In this document: positions 22,119 to 29,345 of the stretch, one piece after another
Numbering within the stretch: the stretch's first letter is position 1
How the letters are laid out: each line of letters starts with the position of its first letter
Assembly (NCBI GenBank): GCA_905479835.1
Contig: CAJQNZ010000031.1
Location: 1 to 32,014 of the forward strand
Source of the DNA: an uncultured Flavobacteriaceae bacterium
Lineage (GTDB): Bacteria; Bacteroidota; Bacteroidia; Flavobacteriales; Flavobacteriaceae
Length of the DNA stretch: 32,014 nt
Direction of reading: 5' to 3'
The notes under the pieces: model-generated
Database searches by the model: none
The model's input: the letters and a program-made list of their open reading frames with translations, nothing else
What the model was told of the DNA's origin: nothing
Translations under genes and position numbers: made by a program

Positions 22119-24399
22119 GGAGAATTTTATAAACTAATTCTTTTGTAAGAGATTGACCTTTAGCATGTTTTTTTACTTTATCAAAAGTAAAAATATAATC
22201 ACACGATTTTTTATAATTACTGCATCCGTAAGCAGTATTTCCTTTAAGAACAGTTCCTTTTTTACATTTAGGACAAGGAATTACTTCTGGAATTTTTTCT
22301 TTTTTTGGTTCTAAAATTAATTCAAAATTTTCGTTAAATCGTATCAATCCATCTATGCTTTCATTTCCAGATTTGAAGCCTTTTAAGTTTACTGTATTTC
22401 CCTTATTCAGTAATCGCAAATATTGATTTTCGGAAATATTTTTTTTCATAAAACTGAATGGCAATCGAAAATTACAACCACTTTTATAATAGCTGCACCC
22501 ATAAGCAGTGGAGCCCTTTACAATATTTCCTTTCTTACATTTAAGACATTTAATAGAAGTGATTTTTGCTTTTTTATTTACAACTTTTTTATTCTTTTTA
22601 ATAACTTTCTGATTTACAGCAGAAATATTGGCTCTTATTTTTTCACTGCGCACTTCATAAACCAGTTCATCAACCATTTGTTTCATATTCTTAATGAAGG
22701 TTCCAGCATTGAATGTTCCTTTTTCAATTTCTTTCAATCTTTTTTCCCATTGTCCTGTCAATTCAGCAGAGGTCAATAGTTTGTTTTGAATGGTATCAAT
22801 CAATTTAATTCCAGTAGGAGTAGGTAGTACTTGTTTTTTATTACGAACAATGTATTTCCTTCTAAAAAGAGTTTCTATAATATTGGCACGTGTTGAAGGG
22901 CGACCTATTCCATTTTCTTTCATCAACTCACGCATTTCATCATCATCTACTCGTTTTCCAGCAGTTTCCATGGATCTTAAAAGCGTTGCTTCTGTAAAGT
23001 TGTTAGGAGGTTTTGTTTCTTTTTCGAGAAAAGAGGGTTCATGTTTTCCTTTTTCGCCTTTTATGAATGAAGGTAAAAAAGTATTCTTTGATGATTTTTG
23101 ATTACTGAAGGAAGTCGGCGTTTCAAAAACAACTTTCCATCCTTTCTCTAAAATTTCTTTTCCAGTTGTTCTAAATGATACTACGCCTGCCTTTCCTATT
23201 ACTGCAGTATTAGCAACTTTGCAATCATCATAAAAGACAGCAATAAAACGTTTTACAATAATGTCGTAGACTTGCTGTTGGTTGTATTGCAAATTCATTT
23301 CAACACCTGTAGGAATAATTGCATGATGATCTGTTACTTTAGCATCATTGAATACTTTGGAAGATTTTTTTATTTTTTTACCAAGAAGAGGCTGTGTGAG
23401 ATGACTATATTTTTTTAAATTTTTTAAAATCCCTGTAACTTTAGGGTAGACGTCATTAGGAAGAAATGTAGTATCAACCCTAGGATAAGTAACTACTTTT
23501 TGTTCATATAATTTCTGAACCATTTTCAGAGTTTCATCTGCTGAAAAACCAAACTTAGTATTACAATATACTTGCAATCCTGTTAAGTCAAATAGTTTTG
23601 GAGCATATTCATTTCCTTTTTTCTTTGTGATAGAAATAATTTCGAACTCATTTTCTTTCACTTTGTCTGCAAATTCCTGCCCTTCTTCTTTCTTTAAAAA
23701 TTTACCTTCCTCGCAATTGAATAAAGTATCTCGGTATAAAGTCTGCAATTCCCAATAAGTTTGAGGTTTGAAATTTTCAATTTCTTTGTGTCGATTGACA
23801 ACCATCGCAAGGGTAGGTGTCTGTACTCTTCCGACACTTAACATCTGCTTATATCCACCATGTTTAACTGTATATAAGCGCGTTCCATTCATTCCTAGTA
23901 GCCAATCACCAATAGCGCGTGAAAATCCAGCATAATAAAGATTGTCATAGTTTTCTGAAGGTTTTAAATTCCCAAACCCTTCTTTAATCGCTTCAGTAGT
24001 TAAAGAAGATATCCATAATCGCTCAACTTTTCCTTTATAGGCCGCTTGTTCAAGAACCCATCGTTGAATTAACTCTCCTTCTTGACCAGCATCACCACAA
24101 TTAATCACAAGTGATGCTTTGTCAAATAAACTCTTTATGATGTTAAATTGCTTTTGAATACCTTGATTTTCTACAACCTTGGTAGTGAATTTCTCCGGAA
24201 GCATCGGGAGATTGTTTAAATCCCAACTTTTCCAATGAGGTTTGTAATCATTTGGCTCAGAGAGTGTACATAAATGTCCAAAAGTATAGGTTACTGCGTA
24301 ACCGTTACCTTCATAATAGCCATCACGCTTTGTATTGGCACCTAAAACAGATGCGATTTCACGAGCAACACTCGGTTTTTCAGCAATACAGACTTTCAT
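22105..24399 (-). CDS. topB: DNA topoisomerase III (type IA)
   Basis: A 764-residue type IA topoisomerase that cuts one DNA strand through a 5'-phosphotyrosine and can decatenate DNA. The Toprim domain begins MKVCIAEKPSVAREIA with Glu7; its acidic motif reads CGDAGQEGE, where Asp103 and Glu107 are kept but the middle acidic residue of DxDxE is Gly105. The catalytic tyrosine is Tyr305 in VVTYPRVDTTFLP, and RVQTPTLAMV and GIGRPSTRANIIETL complete the family pattern. The C-terminus has two repeated zinc-ribbon-like modules, each CxxC...GCSxYKxxC (around residues 645-670 and 730-755), probably DNA-binding. It follows a thioredoxin-like lipoprotein gene by 40 bases. No conjugation genes are near, so it is chromosomal. 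Confidence 0.95.
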   Translation of the reverse strand: MKVCIAEKPSVAREIASVLGANTKRDGYYEGNGYAVTYTFGHLCTLSEPNDYKPHWKSWDLNNLPMLPEKFTTKVVENQGIQKQFNIIKSLFDKASLVINCGDAGQEGELIQRWVLEQAAYKGKVERLWISSLTTEAIKEGFGNLKPSENYDNLYYAGFSRAIGDWLLGMNGTRLYTVKHGGYKQMLSVGRVQTPTLAMVVNRHKEIENFKPQTYWELQTLYRDTLFNCEEGKFLKKEEGQEFADKVKENEFEIISITKKKGNEYAPKLFDLTGLQVYCNTKFGFSADETLKMVQKLYEQKVVTYPRVDTTFLPNDVYPKVTGILKNLKKYSHLTQPLLGKKIKKSSKVFNDAKVTDHHAIIPTGVEMNLQYNQQQVYDIIVKRFIAVFYDDCKVANTAVIGKAGVVSFRTTGKEILEKGWKVVFETPTSFSNQKSSKNTFLPSFIKGEKGKHEPSFLEKETKPPNNFTEATLLRSMETAGKRVDDDEMRELMKENGIGRPSTRANIIETLFRRKYIVRNKKQVLPTPTGIKLIDTIQNKLLTSAELTGQWEKRLKEIEKGTFNAGTFIKNMKQMVDELVYEVRSEKIRANISAVNQKVIKKNKKVVNKKAKITSIKCLKCKKGNIVKGSTAYGCSYYKSGCNFRLPFSFMKKNISENQYLRLLNKGNTVNLKGFKSGNESIDGLIRFNENFELILEPKKEKIPEVIPCPKCKKGTVLKGNTAYGCSNYKKSCDYIFTFDKVKKHAKGQSLTKELVYKILHGKH

Positions 24400-24439
24400 T
24401 TTAAGTATATAAAGTGAGGTTTATTTGAATTAAAAATAA

Positions 24440-25615
24440 TTATTCATTTAATAATTCTTGAATTCTACTTTCAAGTTTGCTTTCAGCTATTTTCCAGTCA
24501 GCAATCCTACCTTTTTTATCCAGCAGAACCTTATGTGGAATTGCATCTGCACCGTAACTTGAAGCAATCAAGCCATTTTTATCAAGAATATGTGTATTCC
24601 ATATTAGATTATCTTGAGCAATTGCACTTATCCATTTTCCGGTATCTTTATCTTCAGAAATACTGAGTACCACTAATCCTTTATTTTTATATTTATTATG
24701 AAGATATACAAGTTTCGGGTTGACCATTCTACAAGGTCCACACCAACTTGCCCAAAAATCTACCAAAACCACTTTTCCTTTAGGAATTGAATTAAGAGAC
24801 AGTATAGATCCTGAAGGAGTAGGACCTTGAATAGATCTTGCGGCAGTTCTATAAACACCAACAGGAGATTTTTTAATTTTAATTTCTGCCACTTCTTCAA
24901 TTTCTTCTACTTTCATTGCTTGAATTTGAAGTTTTAAATTCTTTACAAAAAGAAGTTTTTCAAGAGATTCAGAAAGTGTGTCTTGGAGTTTATTTAGAGA
25001 ATCGTATGGGAAATTTTTAATATTATCATTCAGTAAAATCGCTGATGTTAGAGAATTATTGTTTGAACTTATATGATTGAAAATAAAGGCTTTTCTATCT
25101 TTTACAATCTTTTCTAGATTCGTCTTAAATGTTTCGGAAGTTTTATTTGTTATCTCTTTTTTAAAGATTGATAGAAGTTCAGTTTCCTTTATGTCAAATT
25201 CTTTTAAACTTGAATAATATTTTTTTAAATCTTGTTGTATTTCTGAAGTAGATGTTATTTCAGAATTGGAAAGTAAATTATTTAAAACAATGTCCATTTC
25301 TGAATCATCAGCAATAAATAGATAGGGAATTGAATCAGAAGGATTCGTTTTTATAGCAAAATATTGTGGTTTTTTTAATTTTCCAAAGAAAGAAAAATTA
25401 CTATTCTTAACAGAGGATGTATCCATAGCGATCAAACTATCATTATCTACTTCAAATAAGTAAATATTAGTAACTTCTTTATTAAGAATAGTTCCATTGA
25501 TACGGAATTCATTTTCGCCTATTTTAACTGGCTCTTCAATAGTTTTTTGCATTTCTTTTTCACAACTTATAATGATAAAAAAAAGGACGAAATATTTTAA
25601 CAATGTTGTTTTCAT
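24440..25615 (-). CDS. DUF4369-type thioredoxin-family lipoprotein (TlpA/ResA-like)
   Basis: A 391-residue lipoprotein with lipobox IISC (Cys18). The first 120 mature residues resemble DUF4369 (EFRINGTIL...IYLFEVDNDSLIAMDTSSVKNSNFSFFG...PQYFAIK), a domain common in Bacteroidota envelope thiol proteins. A helical linker follows, and the C-terminal thioredoxin domain from about residue 265 has VVLVDFWASWCGPCRMVNPKL with the redox pair Cys292/Cys295, plus DAIPHKVLLDKKGRI with the cis-Pro loop. It likely reduces or exchanges disulfides outside the cytoplasm, as TlpA/ResA do for cytochrome c biogenesis or protein repair. It is first in a minus-strand operon with topB; the partner genes do not explain its role. 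Confidence 0.9.
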   Translation of the reverse strand: MKTTLLKYFVLFFIIISCEKEMQKTIEEPVKIGENEFRINGTILNKEVTNIYLFEVDNDSLIAMDTSSVKNSNFSFFGKLKKPQYFAIKTNPSDSIPYLFIADDSEMDIVLNNLLSNSEITSTSEIQQDLKKYYSSLKEFDIKETELLSIFKKEITNKTSETFKTNLEKIVKDRKAFIFNHISSNNNSLTSAILLNDNIKNFPYDSLNKLQDTLSESLEKLLFVKNLKLQIQAMKVEEIEEVAEIKIKKSPVGVYRTAARSIQGPTPSGSILSLNSIPKGKVVLVDFWASWCGPCRMVNPKLVYLHNKYKNKGLVVLSISEDKDTGKWISAIAQDNLIWNTHILDKNGLIASSYGADAIPHKVLLDKKGRIADWKIAESKLESRIQELLNE

Positions 25616-25687
25616 TTTTTAGATATGATAGACGTGCAAATTACTCTTTTTTTATTAAAAAAATAATTGAAATAATGAGTTTGTCAA

Positions 25688-26140
25688 CTAGATATTAACA
25701 TTGCGTTTTTTATATATTCTATTTTCTATAGAGGATGATAATACAAGTGAAGTTGTCAATTCTCCATATTGAGCCAAACTAGTATTTAAGGTTTCTAAAT
25801 GGTTAATATCTTTTATATTGGCTCTTAATAATAAACAATCATTACCTGTGATTGAATGGCATTCTGTTATTTCTATTGATTTTTGAACAACTTCATTAAA
25901 TTTTTCAAGCATCCCAAACCTGATTTTGGCAGAAATAAAAACACTCATAGGATAACCTATTTTTTCTAAATTCAATTTTGTTTCATATCCTTTGATAATC
26001 CCAGCATCCTCCATTTTTTGTATTCTCTCTGAAACCGTAGGAGAGGAGGTTCCTATTTTTTTTGCTATTTCAGTCAATGGAATACGAGAATTGTATTGCA
26101 ACTCTTCTAATATTAACCAACTTATGGTATCAATTTTCAT
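25688..26140 (-). CDS. Lrp/AsnC family transcriptional regulator
   Basis: A 150-residue regulator. The HTH (about 3-60) reads IDTISWLILEELQYNSRIPLTEIAKKIGTSSPTVSERIQKMEDAGII, with the recognition helix at SSPTVSERIQKM. The ligand-binding domain (about 68-145) contains VFISAKIRFGMLEKF, ECHSITGNDCLLLRANIKDINHLE and the closing LTTSLVLSSSIENR. It is divergent from a five-gene operon (DinB, DUF1272, GNAT, PNPOx-like, EamA) across a 127-bp control region containing an 11-bp inverted repeat. Regulation of that operon and of itself is inferred. Such Lrp regulators beside EamA exporters often control amino acid export. Confidence 0.93.
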   Translation of the reverse strand: MKIDTISWLILEELQYNSRIPLTEIAKKIGTSSPTVSERIQKMEDAGIIKGYETKLNLEKIGYPMSVFISAKIRFGMLEKFNEVVQKSIEITECHSITGNDCLLLRANIKDINHLETLNTSLAQYGELTTSLVLSSSIENRIYKKRNVNI

Positions 26141-26169
26141 AATTAATGTATTTTAATAAAATTTCTTTC

Positions 26170-26212
26170 AAAATTAATTAAAATCATCAATTATTCAATA
26201 ATAATTAATTTT
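26170..26212. promoter_or_regulatory. Inverted repeat in the lrp-dinB control region, candidate operator
   Basis: AAAATTAATTA (26170-26180) and TAATTAATTTT (26202-26212) form a perfect 11-bp inverted repeat with a 21-base spacer; the centres are 32 bases apart, about three helical turns. The right arm lies just upstream of the -7 box of the operon. The AT-only sequence lowers its specificity as evidence. Confidence 0.4.
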
Positions 26213-26231
26213 TAATTTACTTAATTGACTG

Positions 26232-26239
26232 TATATTTG
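26232..26239 (+). promoter_or_regulatory. -7 box of the DinB-to-EamA operon
   Basis: TATATTTG matches TAnnTTTG exactly and lies 29 bases before the ATG at 26268, leaving a short leader. Confidence 0.55.
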
Positions 26240-26267
26240 AAATGAGTTTACTTAAAATAAAAACAAG

Positions 26268-26792
26268 ATGACAGTTAAAGATTTAAATCCAGCAGAATAT
26301 GACTCCTATTACAATCAGTATATTCTTAAAGTATCAAGCAATACAGAACTTAGAAAAGGGTATGAACATGGTAAAAACAGTATCATTGATTTTTTTAAAT
26401 CCATTCCTAAAGAAAAGTATACGTATAGGTATGATAAAGACAAATGGAGTGTAAAAGAAGTTTTGCAACATCTTATCGATACAGAGCGCATTTTTATGTA
26501 TCGTTGTTTTAGAATTTCAAGAAAAGACGATACGCCATTGGCTGGATATGATCAGAATATTTATATTAAACCATCCAATGCTGATAGTAAGTCAATGGAA
26601 TCATTACTAAAAGAATACAGTGTCACTAGAGATTATTCTATTAATATATTGAGCAGCATTACGGATAATGATTTACTATTTATTGGAAATTCAAATGGAG
26701 GTCCAATGTCAGGAAGAGCTGCCGCTTTTACGATTTTAGGGCATGAAAAGTGGCATATTGAAGTTTTAAAAAATAAATACTTAAAAAAATGA
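26268..26792 (+). CDS. DinB superfamily protein
   Basis: A 174-residue four-helix-bundle protein of the DinB/YfiT type. Metal-ligand histidines are expected in VKEVLQHLIDTERIFMYRCF (middle) and in FTILGHEKWHIEVLKNKY (C-terminus), which carry the family HxxD/E and HxxxH patterns. DinB proteins include thiol-dependent enzymes acting on bacillithiol or mycothiol adducts, as well as many uncharacterised ones. It is the first gene of the operon and overlaps the DUF1272 gene by four bases (ATGA). Exact reaction unknown. Confidence 0.87.
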   Translation: MTVKDLNPAEYDSYYNQYILKVSSNTELRKGYEHGKNSIIDFFKSIPKEKYTYRYDKDKWSVKEVLQHLIDTERIFMYRCFRISRKDDTPLAGYDQNIYIKPSNADSKSMESLLKEYSVTRDYSINILSSITDNDLLFIGNSNGGPMSGRAAAFTILGHEKWHIEVLKNKYLKK

Positions 26793-27079
26793 TTGAGATA
26801 AGACCGAATTGTGAACATTGCGGTAAGAATTTACCGAATACTTCTAAAGATGCAATGATTTGTTCATTTGAATGTACATATTGTGTAGATTGTGCTATTG
26901 ATGTGTTTGGAAATGTATGTCCTTCTTGTACGGGAAACTTTGTTAAAAGACCGATACGACCTGAAGCTATGATTGCAAAATATCCTGCATCAACTAAAAG
27001 AGTTTATAGTCCCAAAGACTTACGCATCATAAATAAGCAAACAGAAAAGTTTAAAAATATTTTACCAGAAAAAAGATAA
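26789..27079 (+). CDS. DUF1272 zinc-finger-like protein
   Basis: A 96-residue protein matching DUF1272: PNCEHCGKNLPNTSKDAMICSFECTYCVDCAIDVFGNVCPSCTGNFVKRPIRP. Eight Cys in CxxC-type pairs (CEHC, CSFEC, CVDC, CPSC) suggest two zinc sites of cross-brace kind. The role of DUF1272 is unknown. It overlaps the GNAT gene by one base (TAATG). Members are frequently found next to DinB and transport genes. Confidence 0.88.
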   Translation: MIEIRPNCEHCGKNLPNTSKDAMICSFECTYCVDCAIDVFGNVCPSCTGNFVKRPIRPEAMIAKYPASTKRVYSPKDLRIINKQTEKFKNILPEKR

Positions 27080-27594
27080 TGGTTACAATAAGAGAGGCAT
27101 CACTAGAGGATGCAGTACATATTGCTTTATTAGGGAGGGTAACATACACAGAATCTCATGGAGATTATATTGTCGAAAAAGAGGATTTATTGGAATTTTA
27201 TAACACCTATTATTCTGTTTCCAAGATAAGGGATGAATTAAGTGATAAAGAAAATGTGTTTTGGATTGTTTTTTCAAATGAACTTCCAATAGGTTTTGCT
27301 AAACTCTCCTTAAACATTAATCATCCTAAAATTAAAAATAATAATTCTTGCAAATTGCAAAGACTCTATATTTTAAATGATTTTACTGCCTTAAAAATTG
27401 GTTCTCAACTGCAAAATCTTATTTTAAAAAAGGCGACAGATTTAAAATTTGAAAATATCTGGTTGACAGCCTATTATAAAAATATAAAAGGAATTAAATT
27501 TTATCAAAAATACGGGTTTACAGAGATAGGAAGTATTGATTTTATTGTAGGTGAAACAAATTATGAAAATCTAGTATTTGTTAAAAAATTATAA
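27079..27594 (+). CDS. GNAT family N-acetyltransferase
   Basis: A 171-residue acetyltransferase. Start TIREASLEDAVHIALLGRVTYTESHG is motif C of GNAT proteins; FAKLSLN and LQRLYILNDFTALKIGSQLQNLILKKAT contain the acetyl-CoA pyrophosphate loop (Q/RxxGxG/A in the degenerate form ALKIGSQL); IWLTAYYKNIKGIKFYQKYGFTEIGS is the C-terminal motif B. The substrate is unknown; in this operon with an exporter and an Lrp regulator, an amino acid, polyamine or toxic amine is plausible. Confidence 0.9.
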   Translation: MVTIREASLEDAVHIALLGRVTYTESHGDYIVEKEDLLEFYNTYYSVSKIRDELSDKENVFWIVFSNELPIGFAKLSLNINHPKIKNNNSCKLQRLYILNDFTALKIGSQLQNLILKKATDLKFENIWLTAYYKNIKGIKFYQKYGFTEIGSIDFIVGETNYENLVFVKKL

Positions 27595-27596
27595 AG

Positions 27597-28259
27597 ATGA
27601 AAGAATATCAAAAGTCAAAATTAAATAGAGTTAAAAGAGGACAGAATAAAGCCACTTATGATGTTGAGAAAATCAATACTATTTTAGATGCAGGTTTTGT
27701 ATGTTATGTAGGTTATATTTTCAATGGCAAAGCGATCACAATTCCTATGGCATACGGAAGAATGGATGATAAAATTATATTGCATGGATCAAATGCAAAT
27801 AGAATGCTCACATCATTATTGCAAGCAACAGAAATGAGTATAACTGTAATGCATTTGGATGCTTTGGTACTAGCGCGTTCTGGCTTTCATCATTCAGTAA
27901 ACTATCGATCAGCAACATTATTTGGTTCAGTTAAAAAGATTGAAGGAAAAAAAGAGAAGAATGCAGCACTTTTTTGTTTTATGGAACACATGATGAAAGG
28001 TAGATGGGATGGAGTTCGTGAAATGAATCAAGAAGAGTTTGATAGAACTTTGGTAGTTGAAATGACTATTGAGACTGCTTCTGCAAAAATAAGAGATGTT
28101 GGTGTAATTGATGAGCCAGAAGATTATGATTCAGGAGTTTGGGCTGGATTGGTTCCGATTAAGCAAATTGCCGAATATCCTATTCCTGATGAGAAACTGC
28201 AGGGTAAAATTGAAATACCAAATCACGTATTGAACTACTACAACCAAAATAAATTATAG
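27597..28259 (+). CDS. Pyridoxamine 5'-phosphate oxidase-related flavin protein
   Basis: A 220-residue split-barrel flavin-binding protein. The fold is shown by INTILDAGFVCYVGYIFNGKAITIPMAYGRMDDKIILHGSNANRML, the usual FMN-phosphate strand of the PNPOx-like (putative nitroreductase/NimA-like) group. The following segment ALVLARSGFHHSVNYRSATLFGSVKKI is typical of the Bacteroidota and actinobacterial members. It may bind FMN, F420 or heme. It is distinct from true PdxH, which would carry the C-terminal PNPOx dimerisation segment. Fourth gene of the Lrp-linked operon; gaps are two bases before and five after. Role unknown. Confidence 0.87.
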   Translation: MKEYQKSKLNRVKRGQNKATYDVEKINTILDAGFVCYVGYIFNGKAITIPMAYGRMDDKIILHGSNANRMLTSLLQATEMSITVMHLDALVLARSGFHHSVNYRSATLFGSVKKIEGKKEKNAALFCFMEHMMKGRWDGVREMNQEEFDRTLVVEMTIETASAKIRDVGVIDEPEDYDSGVWAGLVPIKQIAEYPIPDEKLQGKIEIPNHVLNYYNQNKL

Positions 28260-28264
28260 TAAAT

Positions 28265-29173
28265 ATGACTAGTAAACTAAATCAACCAAATTCAAAAGCA
28301 TTAACGATACTTGCTTTTTTTGCCATATATGTGATTTGGGGAGGAACCTATTTACTTAATAAGATTGCGGTTATGGAATTGGATCCATTATTTATTTCTG
28401 CAATACGCTTTTCAATAGCAGGTGTTATGATTTTTATTATTGCTAAGATTATGAAACTAGACACCTCTATAACTAGAAAACAACTGATTAATTCGGCAAT
28501 CTCAGGTTTTTTGTTTTTGGTGTATGGAAACGGTGTTTTTATATGGGCATTGAAATATGTTGACAGCGGTTTTGCAGCTCTCATTGCCTCTACGCAACCA
28601 TTATTTGTATTGCTTCTATTGCGTCTTATTGATAATAAAAAAATGCAACGTAAATCGTTGATTGGAATTGCTTTAGGAATATTAGGAATGTATTTACTTG
28701 TAAGCCAACAAGAATTTTCTTCAAATGAAAGTATGATTTTAGGTGTATTTATGATATTATCTTGTGTTATAAGTTGGAGTTATGGAAGTGTATTTGTTTC
28801 AAAAGCAGATTTACCTTCAAATTTTTTGGTAAGTACAGGTTATCAAATGCTAGCCGCTGGAGTATTACTATTTTTGTCAAGTTTTATGCTTGGAGAAGAA
28901 TGGATATCTCCAGAGAGGTGGAGTGGTCAAGTTCAAGTATCAATTTTACTTTTAATTTTATTTGGAAGTATCGCTGCTTTCACAGCGTTTAATTATTTAT
29001 TAAAAACAGTTTCACCAGAAAAAGTAGCAACTTCAGGATATATAAATCCAATAATAGCTATGTTATTAGGATGGTATATTTTAGATGAAAAAATATCACC
29101 TCAGTCAATTATTGCAGCAATAATACTATTGACAGGAGTTTATTTTATCAATTCTAGAAAAAGGCAACAATAA
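28265..29173 (+). CDS. EamA/DMT superfamily exporter
   Basis: A 302-residue, ten-helix transporter of two repeated EamA domains. The first begins ILAFFAIYVIWGGTYLLNKIAV, the second begins near residue 155 with GVFMILSCVISWSYGSVFVSK and ends ISPQSIIAAIILLTGVYFINSRKRQQ. Characteristic segments are VDSGFAALIASTQPLFVLLL and LLKTVSPEKVATSGYINPIIAMLLGWYILDEKI. DMT exporters of this kind export amino acids, threonine/cysteine metabolites or drugs. It is last in the operon beside Lrp. The substrate is unassigned; an amino acid or derivative processed by the preceding GNAT or PNPOx-like enzyme is an inference. Confidence 0.92.
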   Translation: MTSKLNQPNSKALTILAFFAIYVIWGGTYLLNKIAVMELDPLFISAIRFSIAGVMIFIIAKIMKLDTSITRKQLINSAISGFLFLVYGNGVFIWALKYVDSGFAALIASTQPLFVLLLLRLIDNKKMQRKSLIGIALGILGMYLLVSQQEFSSNESMILGVFMILSCVISWSYGSVFVSKADLPSNFLVSTGYQMLAAGVLLFLSSFMLGEEWISPERWSGQVQVSILLLILFGSIAAFTAFNYLLKTVSPEKVATSGYINPIIAMLLGWYILDEKISPQSIIAAIILLTGVYFINSRKRQQ

Positions 29174-29260
29174 AATATAATTTCTCAATTTTATTCAATC
29201 ACTTCTCTTTTAATTTTTTATAAAAATTATTTATATTGCAAGAAATAAGCCTCATGCTAC

Positions 29261-29340
29261 ATTGAAAGTAAAAATGGACATGTGGTTAAATTCACTAGTA
29301 ACTAGTAGTGTTTTTTTTGTTACTACTAATCCATTTCAAT
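29261..29340 (+). promoter_or_regulatory. Structured leader upstream of the WS/DGAT gene with mutually exclusive hairpins
   Basis: Three overlapping pairings are seen. A terminator-like stem CACTA (29293-29297) with TAGTG (29306-29310) is followed by T8 (29311-29318). A competing stem TAGTAAC (29296-29302) with GTTACTA (29319-29325) would put the T8 in its loop. An outer stem AAATGGA (29272-29278) with TCCATTT (29330-29336), or alternatively ATTGAA (29261-29266) with TTCAAT (29335-29340), closes the element five bases before the ATG. It could be an attenuator, or simply the terminator of the EamA operon. Confidence 0.4.
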
Positions 29341-29345
29341 AAAAT

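Noticed and set aside
22423-22779. Open frame on the + strand inside topB
   Set aside because: It is antisense to a gene with clear catalytic motifs, is rich in Phe/Ile/Ser as expected for the complement of Lys-rich codons, and has no supporting motif.
22105-24399. Topoisomerase III as a marker of an integrative conjugative element
   Set aside because: No relaxase, mobilisation, TraG or integrase genes are in the window, and it sits in an operon with housekeeping genes.
28762-28992. Open frame inside the EamA gene in another frame
   Set aside because: It lies within a well-supported ten-helix transporter and its translation shows no domain or helix pattern.
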